Below, in pieces: positions 1 through 8,057 of a stretch of 64,000 nucleotides of DNA (positions are counted from its first letter, which is position 1; each line of letters opens with the position of its first letter). A program made the translations under genes and the position numbers. This stretch comes from Methylobacteriaceae bacterium (GTDB taxonomy: Bacteria; Pseudomonadota; Alphaproteobacteria; Rhizobiales; Beijerinckiaceae): assembly GCA_020638135.1 (NCBI GenBank), contig JACKJE010000009.1, positions 61,951-125,950 on the forward strand, in the 5' to 3' direction. The notes under the pieces are model-generated. The model was not told the DNA's origin. It worked only from the letters and a program-made list of their open reading frames with translations, and did no database searches.

Positions 1-528
1 GCCGTGGCCGCTGTCGATGACGCAATGCGCACGACGGCGTTTTTCCGCATCGGGTGTCTGCTTCGCTCGGATCGCCTGGAATTTCTCCAAAGTCATGTCC
101 GGGCGAGCAAGAACGCGACGCTCCTGTTCAGCGGGACCCGTCGATACAACGACCACAACGTCGACATTGCGGTCGCCGCCTGTCTCGAACAGCAATGGGA
201 CATCCAGAACGCACGCTCTTGCCCCAATCGCCCTGCTTCGCGCGAGGAAATCTAATCGATCGATTCCGACAAGTGGATGCACGACAAGCTCGAGCTTTTT
301 TAGCGCGTCTGGATTGCCGAGCACGAGCTTCGACAGAATCGTGCGATCAACGCGCCCGTCAACAATCGCGGTGGGAAACAAGGATCGGACCGGTTCGACC
401 GCTGCGCCTTGGTATAGTCGATGCACGGCCGCGTCAGCGTCATACACTGGCGTACCGGCATCTCTGAACATTTTTGAAGTCGCCGACTTGCCCATGCCGA
501 TCGAGCCGGTGAGGCCGATTAGGATCAT
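1..528 (-). CDS. coaE: dephospho-CoA kinase, 3' end cut by the window edge
   Basis: CoaE phosphorylates dephospho-CoA at the 3'-hydroxyl, the last step of coenzyme A synthesis in the cytoplasm. The first 176 codons are visible. They open with a P-loop of the form GLTGSIGMGKSAT at about residues 5-17, typical of the family. The frame is still open at base 1, and the family is usually about 200 residues, so only a short C-terminal piece is missing. The ATG at 526-528 overlaps the maf stop (ATGA), which indicates translational coupling with maf. The order ppsR-maf-coaE next to an origin is common in alphaproteobacteria. Confidence 0.9.
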   Translation of the reverse strand, partial: MILIGLTGSIGMGKSATSKMFRDAGTPVYDADAAVHRLYQGAAVEPVRSLFPTAIVDGRVDRTILSKLVLGNPDALKKLELVVHPLVGIDRLDFLARSRAIGARACVLDVPLLFETGGDRNVDVVVVVSTGPAEQERRVLARPDMTLEKFQAIRAKQTPDAEKRRRAHCVIDSGHG

Positions 529-1160
529 CGGATTATGTTCTCCTCGTCGATCAGACCGAGCTTACGCAGTTCCGCCAGGAGCCCGAACAGCGGAAGGCCA
601 ATGATCGTGAATATGTCTCCATCGATGCTTTCTAGCAGATTGGCGCCGATCCCTTCGATCTCATATCCACCGACGCTCCTGAGAACGTTCTCTCCCATAG
701 CCCTTACATAAGAACGCAGCGCTGCTTCGCTTAACTGTCGCATTTGAATTTTGGCGGTCTCGACGATTTCGAAGAGGACCGCGCCATCTCGTACACATGC
801 GACTGCGGAGTGAAGTTCATGTCTCGCGCCGGCGAGGCGACGGAATTGATCGATCGCATCCTCGACGCGGGTTGACTTGTGAAGCGTCTGTCCCGCGAAG
901 GCCAGTGTCTGATCGGCGCCAATGACGATGCGACCAGGGCAACGGCTTGAAACGAGCTGTGCTTTCGCGCGAGCAAGCGATGTTGCCTGCGCGCCCGGGT
1001 TCAGTTCGTCGATGCCGGACGCCACGCGCTCATCCAGTTTCGAGTCTTCGGTTTCGTAAGGTATGCCGGCACTTTCCAGCAATCGCGCACGCCCCTTGCT
1101 TTTCGAGGCAAGGATGATCGGGTCGCCGCGCCAAATCCCGAAATCGTTCAGTGCGGCCAT
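525..1160 (-). CDS. maf: Maf-like nucleotide pyrophosphatase
   Basis: Maf proteins are cytoplasmic nucleoside-triphosphate pyrophosphatases acting on non-canonical or modified nucleotides, historically linked to septum formation. The 211-residue product has the family length and the N-terminal signature ILASKSKGRARLLESAGI (about residues 16-33), with a downstream GADQTLAF motif containing the catalytic acid. It starts at an ATG five bases after the ppsR stop and its stop overlaps the coaE start, so ppsR-maf-coaE looks like one leftward operon. Which nucleotide it prefers cannot be told by eye. Confidence 0.9.
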   Translation of the reverse strand: MAALNDFGIWRGDPIILASKSKGRARLLESAGIPYETEDSKLDERVASGIDELNPGAQATSLARAKAQLVSSRCPGRIVIGADQTLAFAGQTLHKSTRVEDAIDQFRRLAGARHELHSAVACVRDGAVLFEIVETAKIQMRQLSEAALRSYVRAMGENVLRSVGGYEIEGIGANLLESIDGDIFTIIGLPLFGLLAELRKLGLIDEENIIR

Positions 1161-1165
1161 GTGTT

Positions 1166-2017
1166 CTAGCCGACGGTTATGAATTTCATTTTATGCTCAC
1201 GATAGAGATCGATGATTGCGGCCGCTGTCTCCTCAATCGAGCGACGCGTTACGTCGATCGTCGGCCATCCGTGCGATTCATACAGACGTCGGGATGCCGC
1301 GATTTCGTCTGCGACGAAGCTACGATCGACGTAAGGCGTATCGTGATCCGCGTTGAGCGCGAGCAAACGATTTTGACGAATTTGAACAATCCGATCGGGC
1401 GAGGCCAACAGGCCGACAACCAAGGGCCTTCGGACATGTTCGAGCGCCGCAGGAAGCGGAACATTGGGCACGATGGGTATGTTCGCCGTCTTGATCCCTC
1501 GGTTGGCTAGATAGATGCTCGTCGGGGTTTTCGAGGTGCGGCTGACGCCGAGCAAGACAACGTCCGCATCGTCGAGATGCTCCGGCAATTGTCCGTCGTC
1601 ATGCATCATCGTGAAATTCAGCGCATCGATACGTTTGAAATAGTCGGAGTTCAGCATGTGCTGCGCGCCCGGGCGCGGTGTCGATGCAGTGCCGAGATAG
1701 GATTGAAACAGCCCCAGGATCGGTTCGAGGACCGAGAGGCTGGGGCAACCCGAATCCTCGCAGGCGGCTTCGAGTTGCGCGCTCAAACTGGCGTCAACCA
1801 ATGTGTAGAGCACGATGCCGGGAGCGGCCTTGATTTCGGCGATTGCTTTGTCGAGCTGTGCCTGGTTGCGGACGAGCGGATAGACATGCTCAATCGACGA
1901 AACGCCTTGATATTGCGCGGCGGCGGCCCGACTCACGGCGATGAGCGTCTCGCCCGTCGCGTCAGAGACGAGATGCAGGTGGAAATAGTTTCGTCCGACC
2001 AATCGCGTTTTCCACAT
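1166..2017 (-). CDS. ppsR: pyruvate, phosphate dikinase / PEP synthase regulatory protein (DUF299)
   Basis: This family is a bifunctional ADP-dependent kinase and phosphate-dependent pyrophosphorylase that switches PEP synthase or pyruvate,phosphate dikinase off and on by threonine phosphorylation. The 283-residue product has the P-loop-like GVSRTSKTPTS at residues 157-167 and the N-terminal HLVSDATGET motif. It is divergent from hemE across a 331-base gap. In Caulobacter and other alphaproteobacteria the DUF299/hemE gap is the chromosomal origin, so the neighbourhood is informative as well as the gene. The ATG at 2015-2017 overlaps a DnaA-box-like sequence. Confidence 0.92.
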   Translation of the reverse strand: MWKTRLVGRNYFHLHLVSDATGETLIAVSRAAAAQYQGVSSIEHVYPLVRNQAQLDKAIAEIKAAPGIVLYTLVDASLSAQLEAACEDSGCPSLSVLEPILGLFQSYLGTASTPRPGAQHMLNSDYFKRIDALNFTMMHDDGQLPEHLDDADVVLLGVSRTSKTPTSIYLANRGIKTANIPIVPNVPLPAALEHVRRPLVVGLLASPDRIVQIRQNRLLALNADHDTPYVDRSFVADEIAASRRLYESHGWPTIDVTRRSIEETAAAIIDLYREHKMKFITVG

Positions 2018-2348
2018 TGGCTGTGAATCGTTGGTGGACGATATGCCAAGGCTCGGCTCCTGTCAGGGCCAGCGGTGAATAACTGGCTCGGGCGCTCACA
2101 TTTTGCTTTCCGGGGCGAATGTCGGCGCTTCGCTTGGAGCAGTTTCATTCATGCTCGTTCATGTCATAGCCGGACCGACGGTGATCACAACTATTTGATA
2201 TAATAAGACGTACTGCAATTTCACCGCTTTTCACATCGGTTGGCGTTGCGTGCGTATCGCTTTCAAATCCGTTCGGTGGTTGTGTGGGGATGCGAATGAG
2301 CTTAATCCGGCGCTAAGCAGCCACAAAAAGAGTCTCTAAGGGTATTTT
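2018..2348. other. probable chromosomal replication origin (oriC) between ppsR and hemE
   Basis: This non-coding gap has origin-like content. Near-match DnaA boxes are TTTTCCACA at 2008-2016 (8 of 9 to TTATCCACA, on the ppsR start) and GGTGAATAA at 2074-2082 (7 of 9 to the reverse box). There is a palindrome GTGATCAC at 2181-2188 and an AT-rich stretch at about 2189-2225, containing TATAAT at 2199-2204, that could unwind or serve as a -10 element. GANTC sites lie at 2025-2029, 2330-2334 and 2351-2355, and a CtrA-like site lies at 2302-2316. The ppsR/hemE location matches the known origins of Caulobacter and Sinorhizobium. No perfect DnaA box is visible, so the call rests mainly on synteny. 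Confidence 0.7.
2302..2316. promoter_or_regulatory. CtrA-like binding site (TTAA-N7-CTAA)
   Basis: The sequence fits TTAA-N7-TTAA in 7 of 8 fixed positions. It lies 32 bases upstream of the hemE start, inside the probable origin. In Caulobacter, CtrA binds several such sites in the origin and represses replication and hemE transcription. A single degenerate site is weak evidence alone. Confidence 0.4.
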
Positions 2349-3395
2349 ATGAATCCAGGTGCTCAGCCCCGTACACGCAAAAAGATGCTGGCCACGCTGG
2401 ATGGAGAGGTTTTCGCCAAGCCTCCGATGTGGCTGATGCGACAGGCGGGGCGTTACCTGCCCGAATATCGGGAGGTCAGGGGGCAAGCCGGGTCGTTTCT
2501 AGATCTTTGTTTCAATCCGAAGCTTGCTGCTGAGGTTACATTGCAGCCGATCCGGCGCTTTGGTTTTGATGCGGCAATCCTTTTCAGCGATATTCTGGTT
2601 GTTCCGCATGCGCTAGGGCAAAAGGTCTCCTTCGAGGAAGGGTACGGGCCGCGGCTGGAGCCGATTCTTAACGAGAAGACGGTTGCTCAGTTCCGTACAT
2701 TTGATATCGAGCGTTTGTCGTCGGTTCTTGAGGCGGTAAGCCTGGTCAAAGCGGCGCTGCCTTCAGAGACGACATTCATCGGTTTTTGCGGGTCGCCTTG
2801 GACGGTGGCCAGTTACATGATCGCCGGTGCGGGGTCGAAAGATCTCGCTGCGGTCAGGACGTTCGCGTTTAGACATCCGAATGCGTTCGCCGGGCTCATA
2901 GAGACTCTGGTCGCTGCGTCTGTAGAATATCTGGTGGCCCAGGCGCGGGCAGGCGTCGAGGTCGTACAAATCTTTGATTCTTGGGCGGGTCTTCTGCCAG
3001 TTGATCAATTCGTTGCTTGGTGTGTCGAGCCGACGGCGAGAATCGTACGAGAATTGCGCGCGCAGGCTCCCGGGCTGAAGATCATTTGTTTTCCTCGGGA
3101 GGCCGGTTCGAAGCTGAAATCGTTTGTTGCTGGCGTGGACGCCGATTGCCTCGCACTTGGAACGGCTGAGGATGTTGGAGTCGTTCGATCGCAATTGGGT
3201 TCGAATGTGACGCTGCAAGGCAATCTTGATCCGTTGGCTCTCGTGGCTGGCGGCGTCGCGCTCGAGGACAGCGTGCGACGGGTCAGAGGGGCGTTTGAGG
3301 GCGCGCCCTATATATTCAATCTCGGTCACGGCATCTTGCCGGAAACACCGATTGCGCATGTCGAGCGACTGATTGAGCTGGTCCGAGCCGATTAA
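2349..3395 (+). CDS. hemE: uroporphyrinogen decarboxylase
   Basis: HemE decarboxylates the four acetate side chains of uroporphyrinogen III to give coproporphyrinogen III, in cytoplasmic tetrapyrrole synthesis. The 348-residue product carries the diagnostic PMWLMRQAGRYLPEYR near residues 26-41 and the second signature GFCGSPWTVASYM. The C-terminal FNLGHGILPETP loop is also present. It is the first rightward gene after the probable origin. Codons here end in T or A more often than in genes further right. No hemJ-like gene separates it from rho. Confidence 0.97.
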   Translation: MNPGAQPRTRKKMLATLDGEVFAKPPMWLMRQAGRYLPEYREVRGQAGSFLDLCFNPKLAAEVTLQPIRRFGFDAAILFSDILVVPHALGQKVSFEEGYGPRLEPILNEKTVAQFRTFDIERLSSVLEAVSLVKAALPSETTFIGFCGSPWTVASYMIAGAGSKDLAAVRTFAFRHPNAFAGLIETLVAASVEYLVAQARAGVEVVQIFDSWAGLLPVDQFVAWCVEPTARIVRELRAQAPGLKIICFPREAGSKLKSFVAGVDADCLALGTAEDVGVVRSQLGSNVTLQGNLDPLALVAGGVALEDSVRRVRGAFEGAPYIFNLGHGILPETPIAHVERLIELVRAD

Positions 3396-3554
3396 CCGAC
3401 GTCGCTTGCAATCGCTTGCATTCGGATATATCTGTCAGGCCTCTCCTCTCACTACTCGACGATTTCGCCGCTTGCGGTTGCGGCGCCTCCGCTCTCGAAG
3501 CGCTCGTCCGAGTCTTCCAATCTCGATCGCTGATCGACCAGGGAATGTACCCCG

Positions 3555-4823
3555 ATGCGGGAAGTCAAACTTCAGGATCTTAAACTCAAGTCGCCGACGG
3601 AGCTTCTGTCTTTCGCGGAGGAGCTCGAGGTTGAAAATGCCTCGTCGATGCGTAAGCAGGAGTTGATGTTTGCGATATTAAAACAACTTGCTAACAATGA
3701 AGTAGAGATTATCGGCGAAGGCGTTGTAGAAGTTCTTCAGGACGGTTTTGGGTTTCTGAGATCGCCAGACGCAAATTACTTGGCTGGCCCGGACGATATC
3801 TACGTTTCTCCGTCACAAATTCGTCGTTTTGGTTTACGGACCGGCGACACGGTCGAAGGTTTGATCAGAAGTCCGAAGGAAGGCGAACGTTATTTCGCGC
3901 TTTTGAAGGTCAATACGATCAATTTTGAGGATCCCGAGAAGGCTCGACACAAGGTTCATTTCGACAATCTTACACCGCTGTATCCTGATGAGCGTCTAAA
4001 ACTTGAAATCGAGGATCCCACTCGGAAGGATGTTTCGGCGCGCGTCATCGATATTGTTTCGCCGATCGGCAAGGGGCAACGCGCTCTGATCGTGGCGCCG
4101 CCGCGAACAGGCAAGACTGTCCTCCTGCAGAATATCGCGCAATCAGTCACGGGAAATCACCCGGAATGCTATTTGATCGTTCTTCTGATCGACGAGCGCC
4201 CGGAGGAAGTCACGGACATGCAGCGGTCGGTGAAAGGCGAGGTCGTGTCGTCGACGTTTGATGAGCCGGCTGTGCGACACGTGCAAGTCGCAGAAATGGT
4301 GATCGAGAAGGCCAAGCGTCTCGTCGAGCATGGGCGTGATGTCGTGATTCTTCTCGATTCGATTACGCGTCTCGGCCGCGCCTACAACACGGTTGTTCCA
4401 TCTTCGGGCAAGGTTCTGACGGGCGGCGTCGACGCCAATGCGTTGCAGCGGCCGAAGAGGTTCTTCGGCGCTGCCCGCAATATCGAGGAGGGGGGATCGC
4501 TGACCATCATTGCGACAGCCCTGATCGATACCGGCTCGCGCATGGATGAAGTGATTTTCGAAGAGTTCAAGGGCACGGGCAATTCGGAAATCATTCTCGA
4601 CCGCAAGGTGGCGGATAAGCGCGTGTTTCCGGCGATCGACATCACCCGGTCCGGCACGCGTAAGGAAGAACTGTTGGTCGCGCCAGACATCCTCAAGAAG
4701 ATGTATGTCTTGCGGCGTATCCTCAATCCGATGGGCACGATCGACGCGATCGAGTTCTTGCTCGGGAAGTTGCGCGAGACGCCAAAGGGCAATTCGAGCT
4801 TCTTCGAATCGATGAACACCTGA
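3555..4823 (+). CDS. rho: transcription termination factor Rho
   Basis: Rho is a hexameric RNA-dependent ATPase/helicase that terminates transcription. The 422-residue protein has the N-terminal helical Rho_N region (about 1-45), the RNA-binding cold-shock-like domain (about 50-120, with GFGFLRSP), a Walker A motif APPRTGKT near residue 180 and a C-terminal RecA-like core. The 159-base leader (3396-3554) has a small inverted repeat, CGCCGC at 3466-3471 and GCGGCG at 3480-3485, without a T tract. Rho is often autoregulated through its leader, but the sequence does not show that here. Confidence 0.97.
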   Translation: MREVKLQDLKLKSPTELLSFAEELEVENASSMRKQELMFAILKQLANNEVEIIGEGVVEVLQDGFGFLRSPDANYLAGPDDIYVSPSQIRRFGLRTGDTVEGLIRSPKEGERYFALLKVNTINFEDPEKARHKVHFDNLTPLYPDERLKLEIEDPTRKDVSARVIDIVSPIGKGQRALIVAPPRTGKTVLLQNIAQSVTGNHPECYLIVLLIDERPEEVTDMQRSVKGEVVSSTFDEPAVRHVQVAEMVIEKAKRLVEHGRDVVILLDSITRLGRAYNTVVPSSGKVLTGGVDANALQRPKRFFGAARNIEEGGSLTIIATALIDTGSRMDEVIFEEFKGTGNSEIILDRKVADKRVFPAIDITRSGTRKEELLVAPDILKKMYVLRRILNPMGTIDAIEFLLGKLRETPKGNSSFFESMNT

Positions 4824-4856
4824 CGCGCGAAGGCGTGAAACATAACAAGCTGGTGG

Positions 4857-6170
4857 ATGGCGGAATCCGATACGATTTTCGCGTTGGCGACGCCGCCGGG
4901 CCGGTCGGCCTTGGCGGTTTTTCGTATCTCGGGAAGCCGAGCCGGCGAGGTTCTGAAGGGTCTGACCGCGCGAGTCTTGCCGGCGCCGCGCGTCGTCGTC
5001 CGCCGTGGGATCCGCGATCCCGGCACCGGCAGCAAGATCGATGAAGCGCTTGCGACCTATTTCAAAGGTCCGGCGAGCTTTACCGGCGAAGATGTGGTCG
5101 AATTGAGCGTCCACGGCGGGCGAGGGGTGATTTCCGCGCTTAGCTCGGCGCTCATGAATATCCCGGGCGTTCGTGCGGCTGAGCCTGGCGAGTTCACGCG
5201 TCGGGCCTATCGCGCCGGGAAGTTCGATTTGTCGCAGGCCGAAGCGATTGCCGACCTGATCGATTCGGAGACGGAATTTCAAAGACGGCAGGCGTTGCGT
5301 CTGCTTGAGGGAGGGGTCGGGCGCAAAGCCGACGAATGGCGTGGCATCTTGCTCGAGATCGCCGTCGAGATAGAGAGCATGCTGGACTTCAGTGACGAGG
5401 GAGACGTGGGTGCAGCCAATTGTCAGTCGCTGATTGCGCGGGCGGAGCGACTGCGTGGCGAAATGACGCGAGAAGAACAGGCTGGCAGGAGATCATTGAC
5501 ACTGCGCAACGGGTTCACGGTCGTTATCGCGGGCGCTCCGAATGCGGGCAAGTCAACACTGTTCAACAGGCTCGCGGGAAGCGAACTAGCGATTGTCACT
5601 GAGCATGCCGGCACGACACGCGATTTGATTTCCGTCGATCTCGATCTCGGCGGTATTCCGATAAAGTTGGTCGATACAGCGGGAATGAGAATCGCCGTTG
5701 ATCCGGTCGAATCGATTGGAATTGAACGCGCGCACGCGGCGGTGGCCTCAGCCGACCTGGTGATCCGGCTGGTCACGGACGATCATAAGGAGGCCCGGAG
5801 TACTCGGGTGACTCAGGACCTCGTCGTTTGGTCGAAGGCCGATCTTTTTCCGCCGCCGCCGGGGAGCCTAGCGATTTCCGCGTTCGATTCGGACTCGATT
5901 TCAAATCTGGTAGCGACTATTCGAGAGAGGGCTTCCAGGGTCGTCGGTGACGGGTCTGAAGGGTTGTTGATCCGCGAGCGGCACGTTCGGGCTCTCGCGG
6001 TAGCAAGAGAGTGCTTGTCGCGGTTTGTCGAGATGTGCGAAACGGAGCGTTTCGAGTTAGCCGCGGAAGAATGTCGCGTGGTGAATGAAGCGCTGGGAGC
6101 GATGTCCGGGGCCTATGAGACCGAGGAATTGCTCGGCGAGATATTTGCGCGATTCTGCATAGGGAAGTGA
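4857..6170 (+). CDS. mnmE: tRNA modification GTPase MnmE
   Basis: MnmE and MnmG together install the carboxymethylaminomethyl group on uridine 34 of certain tRNAs. The 437-residue protein has an N-terminal tetrahydrofolate-binding domain (about 1-120), a helical domain, an inserted G domain with GAPNAGKSTLFNRL at about 226 and a DTAG G3 motif. It ends in the required C-terminal CIGK. mnmG follows immediately: the stop codon at 6168-6170 abuts the mnmG GTG. The ATG at 4857 lies 33 bases after the rho stop. Confidence 0.97.
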   Translation: MAESDTIFALATPPGRSALAVFRISGSRAGEVLKGLTARVLPAPRVVVRRGIRDPGTGSKIDEALATYFKGPASFTGEDVVELSVHGGRGVISALSSALMNIPGVRAAEPGEFTRRAYRAGKFDLSQAEAIADLIDSETEFQRRQALRLLEGGVGRKADEWRGILLEIAVEIESMLDFSDEGDVGAANCQSLIARAERLRGEMTREEQAGRRSLTLRNGFTVVIAGAPNAGKSTLFNRLAGSELAIVTEHAGTTRDLISVDLDLGGIPIKLVDTAGMRIAVDPVESIGIERAHAAVASADLVIRLVTDDHKEARSTRVTQDLVVWSKADLFPPPPGSLAISAFDSDSISNLVATIRERASRVVGDGSEGLLIRERHVRALAVARECLSRFVEMCETERFELAAEECRVVNEALGAMSGAYETEELLGEIFARFCIGK

Positions 6171-8057
6171 GTGTTTCACGTGAAACACGATTCGCACACG
6201 AAAAGATTTGACGTCATCGTCATCGGCGCAGGCCATGCCGGGTGCGAAGCTGCTGCTGCGGCCGCGCGCATGGGCGCGAGGACGGCGCTCGTCACCAAGT
6301 CGTTTTCCGATATAGGGGTGATGTCGTGCAATCCTGCGATTGGAGGCCTGGGCAAGGGGCAGATCGTCCGTGAGATCGATGCGCTCGACGGATTGATGGG
6401 TCGTATCGCAGACCGCGCCGGCATTCAGTTTCGAGTGCTCAATCGTTCTCGGGGTCCGGCGGCTCGTGGCCCGCGGGCACAGATCGATCGGCGTCTGTAC
6501 CGGCGCGCGATGCAGGAGGAGCTCGCGGGTTATCCGGATCTCCAGATTGTACCCGGTATGGCGCAGGGACTTGTTCTGGATGACGGCCGGGTCGCGGGCT
6601 TGACGCTCGACGATGGCGGCATTTTGACCGCGGGCGCGGTTGTTCTGACCGCCGGAACATTTCTTCGGGGCGTTATTCACATCGGTCGGAAACGATTGCC
6701 TGCCGGTCGAATCGGTGAGGCGCCGGCAAACGCGCTGGGGAGTTCGCTGGAGGCGCTCGGCCTGCCGGTTGGACGTCTGAAGACCGGAACGCCGGCTCGA
6801 CTTTCTGCAAGAACGATTGATTGGGGGAGGCTCGAGCGACAGCGGGGCGACGCTGAGCCGGAGCCATTTTCGTTCCTCACGCATAAACTTGCTGTTCCCC
6901 AGATCGACTGCTTCATAACCCGGACGCATACAAAGACTCACGACATTATTCGAGACGCCTTGGTCGACTCGCCGCTGCAAACGGGTGCGATCGTTGGCCA
7001 TGGTCCGCGATATTGTCCGTCGATTGAGGACAAGGTCATGCGGTTCGGCGATCGGGATGGTCACCAGATATTTCTTGAGCCCGAGGGTTTTGACTCGGAT
7101 ATTGTCTATCCGAACGGCATTTCGACGAGCCTGACCGAGTCGGCTCAGAAACAATTTCTGGGCACGATACCAGGTCTCGAAGAGGCGGAGATCGTCAGAT
7201 ACGGTTATGCGATCGAGTATGACTATTTCGATCCCAGAGGATTGGCTCCGACGCTGGAATCAAAGCTGATCGGCGGTTTGTTTTTCGCCGGGCAGGTCAA
7301 TGGCACGACTGGTTATGAGGAAGCGGGTGGGCAGGGGATCGTCGCCGGACTTAATGCTGGGTTGAGGGCATCCGGGGCTGATCCGGTGATCATTGAACGC
7401 AGCAGTGGATTCATCGGCGTTATGATTGACGACTTGACGAGTCGGGGCGTCACCGAGCCCTATCGTATGTTCACGTCGCGCTCGGAATTTCGATTGAGCC
7501 TCAGGGCGGATAATGCGGACTTGCGGCTGACGCCTAAGGGGATCGAACTCGGGTGTGTCTCGGGAGTGAGAGCGGCGGCATTTGGTAATCGTCAGCTGAG
7601 GACAGCTGAGCTCGGCGAGCGTCTCCGTGATTTGACTGCGTCGCCGCAGGAAGCTCGGCGTGCGGGCATTCACGTGAACGAAGATGGGCTTCGCAGGTCG
7701 GCAACGGAACTGCTTGCGCGTGTCGATGTCGGGTTCGATGATCTCTTGCGCTTGTGGCCGGAGCTTGCCAACGCTTCGGCGAGGGCGCGCACTCAGGTTG
7801 AGACCGATGCGAAGTATGCGGTTTATCTGGACAGACAGAAGGCCGCTGTCGCGGACTATCGTGACAGATTGGACGCCAGGCTCGGGCCAGACATAGACTA
7901 TGCGTCCATGCCAGGACTATCGAATGAGGTCCGCAACCGGTTGATCAAGGCACAACCGCTGTCGCTTGAGCACGCGTATCGAATTGAGGGGATGACTCCC
8001 GCCGCAATGACTCTTTTGGCGGCATACGCTCGCCGTGCAGAGCGGGCCGACATTTGA
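6171..8057 (+). CDS. mnmG: tRNA uridine-5-carboxymethylaminomethyl modification enzyme MnmG
   Basis: MnmG is the FAD- and NADH-dependent partner of MnmE in wobble-uridine modification. The 628-residue product has the FAD-binding motif VIGAGHAG at 17-24, the PAIGGLGKGQIVREIDAL motif and the C-terminal helical region. The start is a GTG preceded by AGGGAAG at about 6160-6166. Its first residues, MFHVKH, are encoded by a perfect parS palindrome, so this N-terminus is shaped by a centromere site. The stop overlaps the rsmG TTG start. Confidence 0.97.
   Translation: MFHVKHDSHTKRFDVIVIGAGHAGCEAAAAAARMGARTALVTKSFSDIGVMSCNPAIGGLGKGQIVREIDALDGLMGRIADRAGIQFRVLNRSRGPAARGPRAQIDRRLYRRAMQEELAGYPDLQIVPGMAQGLVLDDGRVAGLTLDDGGILTAGAVVLTAGTFLRGVIHIGRKRLPAGRIGEAPANALGSSLEALGLPVGRLKTGTPARLSARTIDWGRLERQRGDAEPEPFSFLTHKLAVPQIDCFITRTHTKTHDIIRDALVDSPLQTGAIVGHGPRYCPSIEDKVMRFGDRDGHQIFLEPEGFDSDIVYPNGISTSLTESAQKQFLGTIPGLEEAEIVRYGYAIEYDYFDPRGLAPTLESKLIGGLFFAGQVNGTTGYEEAGGQGIVAGLNAGLRASGADPVIIERSSGFIGVMIDDLTSRGVTEPYRMFTSRSEFRLSLRADNADLRLTPKGIELGCVSGVRAAAFGNRQLRTAELGERLRDLTASPQEARRAGIHVNEDGLRRSATELLARVDVGFDDLLRLWPELANASARARTQVETDAKYAVYLDRQKAAVADYRDRLDARLGPDIDYASMPGLSNEVRNRLIKAQPLSLEHAYRIEGMTPAAMTLLAAYARRAERADI
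6172..6187. promoter_or_regulatory. parS centromere site, perfect 16-mer
   Basis: The bases TGTTTCACGTGAAACA match the universal parS consensus exactly. The palindrome extends to 18 bases (6171-6188). It overlaps the mnmG start codon. ParB from the parAB genes 2.5-4 kb downstream should load here and spread. The distance to the probable origin is about 4 kb. Confidence 0.95.

Noticed and set aside
2199..2204. TATAAT as a defined hemE promoter
   Set aside because: No -35 element lies at the proper distance, and it is about 145 bases from hemE. It is better treated as part of the AT-rich origin stretch.
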